In this document: piece after piece, positions 52,674 through 62,540 of the stretch
Position numbering within the stretch: position 1 is the stretch's first letter
How the letters are laid out: the number at the start of each line of letters is the position of its first letter
Source: Hymenobacter edaphi
GTDB taxonomy: Bacteria > Bacteroidota > Bacteroidia > Cytophagales > Hymenobacteraceae
DNA: 64,000 nucleotides
Assembly: GCF_003258365.1 (NCBI RefSeq)
Contig: NZ_QHKM01000001.1
Location: forward strand, 744,001 to 808,000
Direction: 5' to 3'
The notes under the pieces: generated by a model
The model's input: the letters and a program-made list of their open reading frames with translations, nothing else
Database searches by the model: none
Told to the model about the DNA's origin: nothing
Translations under genes and position numbers: made by a program

Positions 52674-52863
52674 CTAGGGTCTGTGGACAGTAACCAAAAA
52701 GGAGGTTCTGTGCTCCCCAGGCCGTCATGCTCATCTGGCGTCCGCCTGTCGAAGCATCTCTACCGCTTCGTCTGGGCTCGTTCAACGAAGCGGTAGAGAT
52801 GCTTCGACAGGCGGACGCCAGATGAGCATGACGTTCTTTTGGCTTACTGTCCACAGACCCTAG
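52674..52863. mobile_element. IS5-type miniature inverted-repeat transposable element (190 bp with CTAG flanks)
   Basis: Perfect 20-bp terminal arms including CTAG: CTAGGGTCTGTGGACAGTAA at 52674-52693 and its complement at 52844-52863. CTAG at both ends fits the target duplication of IS5-group elements, so the terminal repeat itself begins GGTCTGTGGACAGTAA. There is no coding capacity. Inserted 11 bp after the MFS stop codon. Confidence 0.8.
52724..52832. repeat. Long perfect palindrome inside the MITE
   Basis: Two 48-bp arms (52724-52771 and 52785-52832) match without mismatch around a 13-nt loop. Arm sequence includes GTCATGCTCATCTGGCGTCC. The hairpin may terminate transcription of the MFS gene. 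Confidence 0.9.
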
Positions 52864-52917
52864 CTCTCTAACGTCTGTGAGTAGCTTCTACGTCGGTTCA
52901 AACCGTGTAAATCCGTT

Positions 52918-53229
52918 TAGAAGCGACGGAAACGGACGTAGAAGCAGCGGAAACCTTCTTAGAAGAGCCGCAACGAACGTAGAAGCACCGGAAACGGACG
53001 TAGAAGCGCCCGCAACGGATAAAGAAGCACCCGCAACGGATAAAGAAGCACCCGCAACGGATAAAGAAGCACCCGCAACGGATAAAGAGGCGCCCGCAAC
53101 CAACAAAGAAGCCGTTTAACGGACGTAGAAGCGGCCGAAACCAACGCAAAGGCTGTTCGACGCACAAAGAAGCACGCGCACCGGACGTAGTGGCGCGCAG
53201 TACCGACGCAGAAGCTGTTGTACAAATAA
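52918..53229. repeat. 21-bp minisatellite (about 15 degenerate units)
   Basis: Tandem units of 21 bp (a few of 20) with consensus close to AAGAAGCACCCGCAACGGATA. The centre (about 53002-53085) has nearly identical copies; the edges are degenerate (TAGAAGCGACGGAAACGGACG type). A plus-strand frame of 80 codons covers the first part and reads as ATDKEAP repeats, but the repeats continue past its stop codon, so the array is probably not coding. Confidence 0.8.
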
Positions 53230-53290
53230 CGGAGCGCCCCGAACCACCTGAGCAGCAAGCTGGCAGCGAAGGGGGTAGGGGATATGGCGC

Positions 53291-53361
53291 GGACGTTCCG
53301 GGCGCGTCGCGCAGCACGACTTCCGTCCAGGCGTCAGCAGCGCGACGCGCACGGAACGTTC
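53291..53361. repeat. Hairpin upstream of acs
   Basis: A 22-bp inverted repeat with two mismatches: GGACGTTCCGGGCGCGTCGC... (53291-53312) and its partner (53340-53361), loop 27 nt. It lies 110 bp before the acs ATG and could be a control or terminator structure. Apart from it and the minisatellite, 52864-53470 contains no gene. Confidence 0.5.
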
Positions 53362-53470
53362 AGGCTACGTCTTGTTCTGCGACTCCTGCGCCACATTCTG
53401 CGACAATCCGACAACGCGGGCGCAGCCGCTTTTTCGTAAACTGCCGCTCCTACCTACCAGTCACCTCCTC

Positions 53471-55387
<1,917 letters not shown>

Positions 55388-55399
55388 GCCGCAAGCGAC

Positions 55400-55606
55400 G
55401 GTTCACCCCGCCGTCATTGCGAGCGAAGCGCGGCAATCGTTCCTCTCGCGGCACAAACGGCCCAGTTGGCAGAAGCCAAAACAGCACCGCCCGAAACCTC
55501 GCATCTGCAGGTTTGGACGGTGCTGTTTTTGGTTGACGCGTAGTGTCCCGTCTCTGCTACTAGCGGAAAGATTGCGTCGCTTCGCTCGCAATGACGGCGG
55601 GTGAGC
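55400..55606. repeat. Dyad element with CGCTTCGCTCGCAATGACGG ends enclosing a terminator
   Basis: The outer arms (55400-55430 and 55579-55606) are near-perfect inverted repeats, about 28-30 bp. The right arm reads CGCTTCGCTCGCAATGACGG. Inside lies the terminator 55476-55533. The element sits between two convergent genes and resembles a decayed copy near 9009-9190. Confidence 0.65.
55476..55533. terminator. Bidirectional terminator between acs and the T9SS cargo gene
   Basis: A 22-24 bp stem with two mismatches (left 55476-55499, right 55509-55533), core AAAACAGCACCG / CGGTGCTGTTTT, 9-nt loop, T-run on the plus strand and A-run on the left. Confidence 0.85.
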
Positions 55607-55646
55607 CGGCGCTACCGCAACAGTGCGCTCAATACGGTCAGGGCGC

Positions 55647-58229
55647 TTAGTGCGTCACCACCACGCGCTGCTGGTATAGGCCCGCGCTGCCCACGACCTG
55701 CACCAGGTACAGCCCGGTGGGTACCGCCGTCAGATGCAGCGCGGCCGCCGTCTGGCGGGCGGGCACCCGATGTAGCTGCACCAGGCGACCCTGCAAATCG
55801 AGCAGGCGCAGCTGCTCCGCGCCGGCGGGCAGCTGCACCGTTACCTGCTGCCGGGCCGGGTTGGGGTAGAGCGTGAGCGGCTGGGGCCGCTTGCCGGCCG
55901 GCTGGGTAGCTAAGGGGGCGTTGGTGAGGCGGGCCAGGCCGATGCGCGGCTGCCCGGCCACGTAGCGGAACGAGCCGGAGAGCAACAGTTTGCCGTCGGC
56001 GGGCTGCGGCGTGACCTGGGCGAGGTGGTCGTCGCCACCGAAGATGCTGGCGGGAATGGGCACGGGCGCGAAGCTGGCGTCGGGGCTGCCATCCGGGTGC
56101 AGGCGCACCAGGGTACTGGCCGGGCCGGCCCCCAGCGTATTGCCGGTGATGTTGCCCGTGGTGGCCAGAATGCTTCCGTCGGCCTGCACGTAGCGCGGAA
56201 AATAGTAGTCGGAGAGGCCGGTAAACGTCGGGTCGACGGCGCCGGTGGTGGTCAGGCGCGTCATCCCGTAGGGCGTGGGCTGACCGTTGAAGCTGGTGAA
56301 GCGCCCGCCCCAGACGAGGAGGCGGCCGTCGGGCTGGGGCAGCACGCCCAGGGTCCAGCCGGCGCCGGTGGCCGGGTTCGGGCCGGTACCGGTGCTGAAC
56401 GTGTTGTCGACGGTGCCGTCGGCGTTGAGCTGGGTCAGGATTTCCTGGTTACTACCCAAGTAGCCGGCCCATTTGTAGAGGATCTTGCCGCTGTTGAGCA
56501 CGAAGACGGCCCGCACGGTGCGGATGCCCTGTGTATTACTGGGCAGGCTGGCGCTGGCCGGCGGGGTAAACGAAGCGTCCAGCGTGCCATCGGGCAGCAG
56601 GCGGGCCAGCCCGTTGCGGGGCACCCCGTTGTACGACGTGAACACGCCGTACACCAGCACCTTGCCATCGGGCTGCACCACCGCCCCGTTCAGCCCCCCG
56701 CCGATGTCGGTGCCGTTGCCGGTGCGGCCGGCCGTTGGCAGGAGCGTAAAGCCGTTGTCGAGGGCGCCGCCGGGCAGCAGGCGCCGCAGCGGGTTGGGCG
56801 CGTAATCGAGCACGTAGAGGCTGCCGTTGGGCAGCACCGCCTGCACGCTGCCGCCCGCGCCGGCCGCGTAGCTCGGGTCCAGGCTGCCGTCGGCGTTGAG
56901 GCGGCGCGGCAGGCCGGCCGACCCCGGCAGCGCGGTGCCGTTGAACGTGCTGAAGTAGCCGGTCACCAGCAGCTGCCCGTTGCTCAGCGGAAAGGCCTGG
57001 TAAATCGTGCCGCGGGATTCGAGCACGGGCGCAAACGCCGCGTCGAGGGTGCCGCCGGTGCTCAGGCGGGCCAGGGCCGGCTGGCTGCTGCCGCCGTACT
57101 GCGTGAAGTTGCCGCCGATGAGTAGCTGCCCGCCGCTGGTTTCCGCCAGGGCCTGCACCATCCCGTTGGGCCCGGCCGCTGGGGCAAACCCCGCGTCGAG
57201 CACCCCGTCGGCGGATACGCGGGCCAGGCCGTTGCGGGGCACGCCGTTGTATTCGGTAAACGTGCCGCCCAGCAGCACCGCCCCGGAGCTTTGCTGCGTC
57301 AGGCACATGACTAAGCCGGGAGTGGTTCCGGCCCCGGCCGTAAACGTGTTGTCAACGGCGCCCGAGGACAGCAGGCGCACCAGGCTCTGCGCCAGGTTGT
57401 TGACGGTGAGCGTGCCCGCCACCAGCAGCTTGCCGCTGGCCTGGCGGGCGAGGCTGCGCACGAAACCAATGCTCATCCCGCCCGCGAAGCTGAAGCTGGT
57501 ATCCAGCGACCCATCGGCGTTCAGGCGCATCAGGCTGCCAGTGAACTGGCCGTTGAACGTGGAAAACGAACCGCCCACCAGGATTTTGCCGTCGGGCTGC
57601 ACCAGGAGGCTGTAGACGTAGCCGCTATCGGCCCCGGTGCTGGGCGTGAAGCCGGTGTCGCGGGTGCCGTTGGCGTTCAGGCGCACGAAGCTGCTCATGA
57701 ACTCGGAGCGGGCCAGGTTATAGTCGGCGCCGCCTACCAGGATTTTCCCGTCGGGCTGCACGGCCAGGCTTGCGGAATAGACCGGCGCGCCGCTGCCCTG
57801 GCTGGAGAAAGTGTTGTCGAGGCTGCCGTTGGCGTTGAGCCGCACCACGCCCGTCACGGCGGTACCGTTGAAGGTATTGAAGCCGCCCGCCGCCAGAATC
57901 TTGCCGTCGGGCTGCACGGCCACGGCTGTCACCGGGGCGTTGGCGCCGGTACCGGCGTTGAAGGTAGCGTCCACGGTGCCGTCCGGGTTGAAGCGCTGCA
58001 GCTTGCCCGTGAGCGTGCCGCCCACGAAATCAAAGGCGCCGCCCACCAGAATTTTGCCATCGGGCTGCACCGCCAGCGTCTTCACCCCCGAATTGGAGGA
58101 GGCAGTGAAGGGCGCTTTGAGGGTAGTCGGCAGAAACGTGGGGTCCAGGCTCTGCGCCCGCAGGGCCGCGCCGGGGTAGAGCAATAAACCACCGCACAGC
58201 GCCAGGGCGAGGGGAAAACGTTTTCGCAT
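55647..58229 (-). CDS. T9SS-secreted beta-propeller protein (delta-60 repeats)
   Basis: An 860-residue protein. A signal peptide (cleavage near LRAQ, about residue 26) is followed by about 12 copies of the delta-60 / DUF5122 beta-propeller repeat, each of the form LAVQPDGKILVGGAFDFVGG ... RFNPDGTVDATFN. After SFRYVAGQPRIGLARL comes a type A T9SS sorting domain (LTLYPNPARQQVTVQLPAGA ... LYQQRVVVTH). Export by T9SS and attachment to or release from the cell surface is expected; no enzymatic domain is seen. The start is the ATG at 58227-58229 (MRKRFPLAL). The upstream spacer holds the end of the next transcription unit. Confidence 0.93.
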   Translation of the reverse strand: MRKRFPLALALCGGLLLYPGAALRAQSLDPTFLPTTLKAPFTASSNSGVKTLAVQPDGKILVGGAFDFVGGTLTGKLQRFNPDGTVDATFNAGTGANAPVTAVAVQPDGKILAAGGFNTFNGTAVTGVVRLNANGSLDNTFSSQGSGAPVYSASLAVQPDGKILVGGADYNLARSEFMSSFVRLNANGTRDTGFTPSTGADSGYVYSLLVQPDGKILVGGSFSTFNGQFTGSLMRLNADGSLDTSFSFAGGMSIGFVRSLARQASGKLLVAGTLTVNNLAQSLVRLLSSGAVDNTFTAGAGTTPGLVMCLTQQSSGAVLLGGTFTEYNGVPRNGLARVSADGVLDAGFAPAAGPNGMVQALAETSGGQLLIGGNFTQYGGSSQPALARLSTGGTLDAAFAPVLESRGTIYQAFPLSNGQLLVTGYFSTFNGTALPGSAGLPRRLNADGSLDPSYAAGAGGSVQAVLPNGSLYVLDYAPNPLRRLLPGGALDNGFTLLPTAGRTGNGTDIGGGLNGAVVQPDGKVLVYGVFTSYNGVPRNGLARLLPDGTLDASFTPPASASLPSNTQGIRTVRAVFVLNSGKILYKWAGYLGSNQEILTQLNADGTVDNTFSTGTGPNPATGAGWTLGVLPQPDGRLLVWGGRFTSFNGQPTPYGMTRLTTTGAVDPTFTGLSDYYFPRYVQADGSILATTGNITGNTLGAGPASTLVRLHPDGSPDASFAPVPIPASIFGGDDHLAQVTPQPADGKLLLSGSFRYVAGQPRIGLARLTNAPLATQPAGKRPQPLTLYPNPARQQVTVQLPAGAEQLRLLDLQGRLVQLHRVPARQTAAALHLTAVPTGLYLVQVVGSAGLYQQRVVVTH

Positions 58230-58346
58230 AAAACAAGCAATGGAAGAATAACAACGGGCCCCGCAGAGCCGCCGCGCTACCGCACGAACGGGTAAAATTA
58301 TCACGCGGGGCCGCAATTTTCATGGCCGGCCGCCGGGGAAAAGCAC

Positions 58347-58380
58347 AAAAAAAGTCCGGCTGGCAAATGCCAACCGGACT
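58347..58380 (-). terminator. Intrinsic terminator after the 181-residue protein gene
   Basis: 13-bp stem AGTCCGGCTGGCA / TGCCAACCGGACT (58353-58365, 58368-58380; one G-U pair on the minus-strand RNA) followed on the minus strand by a T-run (58347-58353). Confidence 0.8.
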
Positions 58381-58405
58381 TCGCAAAAAAGGACGCTGGG
58401 GCGGC

Positions 58406-58951
58406 CTACTCCTCGTAGTACGCGCCGCGGTAGTGCTTGCGCTTGTCGGCCTTCTTGTCGCCGGAGCTGAGCAGCACGACGGCGCCCGCAGCCACGGCGG
58501 CCACGGCCGAAAGCTTCAGGATCAGGCTGGTGCGGTTGTGCTTCCACTCCACGTCGTAGCCTTTCTCGGCCCAGATGTTGGGCAGCTTGCCGTGGGCCAG
58601 GTCTTCGATGATGCCCTCCACCACGTTTACGCGGTCGGCCAGCACCAGCGGCAGCCAGTGGCGGTAGCGGTTTTCGCTGTAGTGGAAGGCCGCCCGCCGG
58701 ATCATGCCGCTCAGGCCGCTGGGCGGCTCGGGCGTGCCGAACACGGCCGACACGTTGGGCCGCTCGATGGAGCGCAGCACCTCGGTATCGACGGGCTGCA
58801 GCGACTGGGGGCGGTGCTTGCTGTCCGGGTCCTGGCCCACGTTCATGCGCTGGCGCATGGGGTAGGTCGGGTCGTTCTTAGGGTCGGCGTCGATGCCCCA
58901 GCCGGGAATCTGCTTGGGGTCGATGGGCGTGTTTATCACGTTCTGTTCCAT
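58406..58951 (-). CDS. Conserved protein of unknown function with C-terminal membrane segment
   Basis: A 181-residue protein. The N-terminus is polar (MEQNVINTPIDPKQIPGWGI), the middle contains IRRAAFHYSENRYRHWLPLV and LADRVNVVEGIIEDL (about 93-125), and one hydrophobic segment follows near 145-165 (LILKLSAVAAVAAGAVVLLS), then a basic tail. It looks like an inner-membrane tail-anchored protein. The gene starts 13 bp after the alcohol dehydrogenase stop, so the two are co-transcribed. I do not recognise the family. Confidence 0.75.
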   Translation of the reverse strand: MEQNVINTPIDPKQIPGWGIDADPKNDPTYPMRQRMNVGQDPDSKHRPQSLQPVDTEVLRSIERPNVSAVFGTPEPPSGLSGMIRRAAFHYSENRYRHWLPLVLADRVNVVEGIIEDLAHGKLPNIWAEKGYDVEWKHNRTSLILKLSAVAAVAAGAVVLLSSGDKKADKRKHYRGAYYEE

Positions 58952-58964
58952 GAGTCGGGCGGCG

Positions 58965-60119
58965 TTAGTGGCTGGCGGTAGGGGGCAGCAGCACGGTTTT
59001 GATGCAGTTGTCGAGCTTGGCGGAGAACATGCGGTAGCCATCGGCCACTTCCTCCAGCGGCAGGCGGTGCGTAATCAGCCCTTTGGGGTTGAGCACGCCG
59101 TTCTGCACGTGCTGAATCAGGCGGGGCAACAGGCGCTTCACCGAGGCCTGGTTGGCCCGGATGGTGAGGCCCTTGTTGAGCACGTTGCCGATGGGCACCA
59201 GGTTGTCGGTGGGCCCGTACACGCCCACGATGCTCACCACGCCGCCCTTCTTCACCGAGTTGATGGCCCAGTGCAGCGCCGTGGCCGAGCCGGCCTGCAG
59301 CAGCAGCTTGCGGCCGGTAATGGTCTGCATCGTGTTGCCAGCCGCCTCGGCACCCACCGCATCGATGACCACGTCGGCCCCGATCCAGTCGGTGATTTTC
59401 TTCACGAACACGACCGGGTCGTCCATTTCCTTGAAGTTGTAGGCTTCGCAGTAGGAGTAGTTGCGGGCAAAATCGAGGCGGTAGTCTTCCTGATCGATGA
59501 TGATGACGCGGCCGGCGCCGAACAGCCAGGCGCAGCGGGCGGCCATGATGCCGATGGGGCCGGCGCCGAAGACCACCACCGTGTCGCCGTTCTGAATACC
59601 GGCCATTTCGGCGGCCTGGTAGCCGGTGGGCACCACGTCGGTGAGCAGCACGGCGTCGTCCAGGTCCATGCCCTCGGGCACGATGACCGGGCCCACGTTG
59701 GCGTAGGGTACGCGGCAGTACTCGGCCTGCCCGCCGTTGAAGCCGCCGGCGGTGTGCGAGTAGCCGAAGATGGCGCCCACGGCCGTGGCCTCGGTGTTCG
59801 ACTCGTGGCAGTTGCCGAACATGCCCTGGCGGCAGAAGTGACACTCGCCGCAGGCGATGTTGAAGGGTACGATGACCCGGTCGCCGACTTTCACCTTGGT
59901 GACTTCCGCGCCGGTTTCCACCACTTCGCCCACGAACTCGTGGCCGAAGGTGCTGCCCACGCGGGTGTCGGGCACGTTACCGTTGTAGAGGTGCAGGTCG
60001 GAGCCGCAGATGCAGGTGCGCAGCACCTTCACGATGGCGTCCTGCGGGTGCTTGATTTCCGGCATCGGCTTCTGCACGGCGCGGACCCGTTTCGGGCCGC
60101 GGTAGTCCATTGCTAGCAT
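58965..60119 (-). CDS. Zinc-dependent alcohol dehydrogenase (MDR family)
   Basis: A 384-residue medium-chain dehydrogenase. Catalytic zinc motif CICGSDLHLYNG and GHEFVGEVVE; structural zinc with four cysteines in CGECHFCRQGMFGNC; NAD(P)-binding Rossmann motif VVVFGAGPIGIMAARCAWLF. It resembles glutathione-independent formaldehyde/threonine-type dehydrogenases. The substrate cannot be read from the sequence. Two ATGs are close, 60117-60119 (MLAMDYRGP) and 60108-60110 (MDYRGP); the first is used here. It leads a two-gene unit with the 181-residue protein. Confidence 0.92.
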   Translation of the reverse strand: MLAMDYRGPKRVRAVQKPMPEIKHPQDAIVKVLRTCICGSDLHLYNGNVPDTRVGSTFGHEFVGEVVETGAEVTKVKVGDRVIVPFNIACGECHFCRQGMFGNCHESNTEATAVGAIFGYSHTAGGFNGGQAEYCRVPYANVGPVIVPEGMDLDDAVLLTDVVPTGYQAAEMAGIQNGDTVVVFGAGPIGIMAARCAWLFGAGRVIIIDQEDYRLDFARNYSYCEAYNFKEMDDPVVFVKKITDWIGADVVIDAVGAEAAGNTMQTITGRKLLLQAGSATALHWAINSVKKGGVVSIVGVYGPTDNLVPIGNVLNKGLTIRANQASVKRLLPRLIQHVQNGVLNPKGLITHRLPLEEVADGYRMFSAKLDNCIKTVLLPPTASH

Positions 60120-60440
60120 ATACTTGGTGTTTTGGGTGAGGGTGAAGCGCGAGGGAAGGACGCCGGGCCGGGGCAGCGGCCGGGAATCGGGCCTGGCCGG
60201 CACCGGCAGCGCCGCCGATGGGGGTAGTACGCCGGGAAGGTGAGAACCGGCGTTTCGGCAAGCGGAAATACGTGTTTCGCGCAGGGTTTTCGCGCGAAAG
60301 TCGTAGGCCGCCGCCGGCCGGGGCGCCACCGCTCCCCAACCGGCTGAGGGCGCCCGGGTTAGGGGGCAAAACGGACCGCTGGCACCGTCGCCGGCTTTTG
60401 GCTACTATTGCGTTTCTCCGCCTCCTGCTCTCCCTCTCTC
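60120..60440. other. Divergent promoter region of the alcohol dehydrogenase and SET genes
   Basis: No gene is supported in these 321 bp. TACTATTG (60403-60410) is a 7/8 match to the -7 consensus, 30 bp before the SET ATG. No repeat or palindrome was found. Confidence 0.4.
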
Positions 60441-61043
60441 ATGATTCATCCCGACACCGAACTGCGCTTTATCTCCCCCGAAATCGGCTACGGCGTGGTA
60501 GCCACTCGCTTGATTCCGAAGGGCACCATCTGCTGGATTTTCGACGCCTTCGACCAGACCTTCAGCCCCGAGCGGGTGCGCGGGCTCGACCAGCTGCACA
60601 AGGACATCCTCAACAAGTACAGCTACCGCGACGCGCAGGGCGACTTCGTGCTCTGCTGGGACAACTCCCGCTTCGTCAACCACTCCTTCAACAGCTCCCT
60701 GGTGTCGACGGCCTACAACTTCGAGCTGGCCGTGCGCGACATTCACCCCGGCGAGGAGCTGACCGACGACTACGGCTACCTGAACGTGTGGGAGCCGTTC
60801 GACTGCCTGCCCGAGCCCGGCAGCGCCCGTACCCAGGTGCTGCCCGACGATTTGCTGAACTTCCACCCCGAGTGGGACGCCAAGCTCACGGACGCCTTCC
60901 GCCACTTCAACCAGGTGGCCCAGCCCCTGCGGCCCCTGCTCGAAGCCCGCTACCAGGCCAAAGTGGAAGCCGTAGCCGCCGGCCGCGCGCCCATGGACTC
61001 CATCCTGAACTGCTACTACCGCGGTGAGGTGGTGAAATTGTGA
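60441..61043 (+). CDS. SET-domain protein
   Basis: A 200-residue protein with a SET fold. The N-terminal start DTELRFISPEIGYGVVATRL and the C-terminal signature RFVNHSFNSSLVSTAYN / RDIHPGEELTDDYGYLNVWE are the SAM- and lysine-binding regions of SET proteins. The family includes lysine methyltransferases; the bacterial substrate is unknown. The start is the ATG at 60441. The last residues (GEVVKL) and stop codon are made by an 8-bp tandem repeat that continues into the spacer before the MATE gene, indicating that the repeat reshaped the C-terminus. Confidence 0.9.
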   Translation: MIHPDTELRFISPEIGYGVVATRLIPKGTICWIFDAFDQTFSPERVRGLDQLHKDILNKYSYRDAQGDFVLCWDNSRFVNHSFNSSLVSTAYNFELAVRDIHPGEELTDDYGYLNVWEPFDCLPEPGSARTQVLPDDLLNFHPEWDAKLTDAFRHFNQVAQPLRPLLEARYQAKVEAVAAGRAPMDSILNCYYRGEVVKL

Positions 61044-61117
61044 GGTGGTGAGTTGACGTTCAACGGGCCCATTTCAGAACATCAACTCACCATTTCACCA
61101 CCTCACCACCTCACCGC
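61021..61117. repeat. Inverted arms of 8-bp units overlapping the SET stop and reaching the MATE start
   Basis: The left arm (61021-61058) has units GGTGAGGT-GGTGAAAT-TGTGAGGT-GGTGAGTT. The right arm (61080-61117), read on the other strand, has GGTGAGGT-GGTGAGGT-GGTGAAAT-GGTGAGTT. The same units are present but in a different order. The loop is 21 nt. The right arm ends 2 bp before the MATE ATG. Confidence 0.75.
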
Positions 61118-61119
61118 CC

Positions 61120-62481
61120 ATGTCCCGTCGCCGGCGCCCGGCGTCTTACCGCGCCATTCTCGACATTGCGGCGCCCATCATGCTGGGCAGCCTGGCGCAG
61201 AGCGCCATTTACCTGACCGATTCGGTGTTTGTGGGGCGGCTGGGCCAGGTGCCGCTGGCGGCCGTGGGCCTCGGCGGACTGCTGTTCTACCTGCTCACCA
61301 CCGTGGGCGCGGGCCTGGCGGTGGCCCTGCAGATTCTCACCGCCCGCCGCATCGGGCAGGGGCGGCGCCGCGCCGTGGGCCGCCTGTTCGACAACACGCT
61401 GTACCTGAGCTTGGGGCTGGCCGTGGGGCTGGCCGGGCTGGGCTTCGTGTTGGCGCCGTGGCTGGCCGCCCGCCTCGTGGCCGATGCAGCGGTGAGTGGG
61501 CAGATGCAGCTGTACCTGCGCGCCGTGGTGTGGGCCCTGCCGGCCAGCTTTCTGTGGCACTGCCTGGCGGGCTTTTTCACCGGCATTGCCCGCACGCGCG
61601 TCATCAGCCTGAGTACCCTGCTGATGACCCTGGCCAACGTAGTGCTGAACTACGGCTGGGTGTTGGGCGGGCTGGGGCTGCCGCGTCTGGGCATTGCCGG
61701 CTCGGCCTGGGCCTCGGTAGTATCGGAGGCGGCGGGGGCGGCGGTGCTGCTGCTGGCGCTGCGGCGGCCCGGGCTGCGGCACCGCTACGCCCTGCTGCGC
61801 CACGCCCCCATGCGGCTGCCGCTGCGGCGCCTGCTGCTGATTGGGGCGCCCATTGTGGGCAAGCAGCTGGTGGAAACGGCCGGCTGGTTTGGCTTTTTCG
61901 TGCTGGTGGGTGAGCTGGGTAGTCAGGCGCTGGCCGTGTCCAACATCGTGCGCAGCGTGTACACCGTGGTCAGCCTGCCGTCGTTGGCCCTGGCCTCGGC
62001 CATCTACACGCTCACCAGCCGCTACCTGGGCCAGCGCCGCCCCGATTTGCTGGCCCCCGTCATTGCCCGCACCATCGTCCTGAGCCTGCTGGCGACCCTG
62101 CCGCTGGCCCTGCTCATCAGCCTGCTGCCGGTGCGCGTGGGCGGGCTGTTCACCTCCGAGCCGGCCCTGAACGCCGCCCTGGTGCCCCTGGCCCCGGTGC
62201 TGACGCTGATTCTGACCTTGTTTGCGGCCAGCAACATCCTTTACAACAGCATTATCGGCCTGGGCGGCGCGGGCCGGGCGTTCCAAATCGAGGTGGTGGC
62301 CATCGGGGCCTACCTGCTGGCGGCTTACGCGGCGGTGCACTGGCTGCGCCTGCCGCTGGCTGCGGTGTGGGCCACCGAGCTGGTGTACTGGCTGGTGCTG
62401 GGCGGGCTGGCCAGCAGCTTCCTGCTGCTGCGCCGCTGGCGCCGCCTGCGGGCGGAAAAGCGGCGCGAATCTGTGATTTAG
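61120..62481 (+). CDS. MATE-family efflux transporter
   Basis: A 453-residue protein with 12 predicted membrane helices in two homologous halves, typical of MATE (NorM/DinF-type) cation-coupled drug or metabolite exporters: IAAPIMLGSLAQSAIYLTDS (about 16-35) and IGAPIVGKQLVETAGWFGFF (about 242-261). The substrate is unknown. The start is the ATG at 61120, directly after a repeat arm that would hide the ribosome site in a hairpin. The TAG stop lies inside the left arm of the repeat 62473-62538. Co-transcription with the SET gene (76-bp gap) is likely. Confidence 0.93.
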   Translation: MSRRRRPASYRAILDIAAPIMLGSLAQSAIYLTDSVFVGRLGQVPLAAVGLGGLLFYLLTTVGAGLAVALQILTARRIGQGRRRAVGRLFDNTLYLSLGLAVGLAGLGFVLAPWLAARLVADAAVSGQMQLYLRAVVWALPASFLWHCLAGFFTGIARTRVISLSTLLMTLANVVLNYGWVLGGLGLPRLGIAGSAWASVVSEAAGAAVLLLALRRPGLRHRYALLRHAPMRLPLRRLLLIGAPIVGKQLVETAGWFGFFVLVGELGSQALAVSNIVRSVYTVVSLPSLALASAIYTLTSRYLGQRRPDLLAPVIARTIVLSLLATLPLALLISLLPVRVGGLFTSEPALNAALVPLAPVLTLILTLFAASNILYNSIIGLGGAGRAFQIEVVAIGAYLLAAYAAVHWLRLPLAAVWATELVYWLVLGGLASSFLLLRRWRRLRAEKRRESVI

Positions 62482-62538
62482 TGAGTGATGCTCTGTTCGC
62501 GCGGACGCCAACGCCATTTCACTAAGTCACTAAATCAC
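62473..62538. repeat. Inverted arms of short units between MATE and fahA
   Basis: GTGATTTAGTGA (62473-62484) pairs perfectly with its complement at 62527-62538; both arms continue as degenerate GTGA-type units. It contains the MATE stop codon (62479-62481) and ends 2 bp before the fahA stop. Confidence 0.6.
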
Positions 62539-62540
62539 GC

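Noticed and set aside
52895-52904. GGTTCAAACC resembling a tRNA T-loop
   Set aside because: No acceptor or anticodon stems can be formed around it; it lies at the edge of the repeat region.
52877-53119. 80-codon frame with ATDKEAP repeats
   Set aside because: The 21-bp repeats extend on both sides of the frame and past its stop; no plausible start region or promoter, so it is treated as a minisatellite.
52918-53229. Possible CRISPR array
   Set aside because: Units are contiguous 21-bp repeats without unique spacers, and no cas genes are near.
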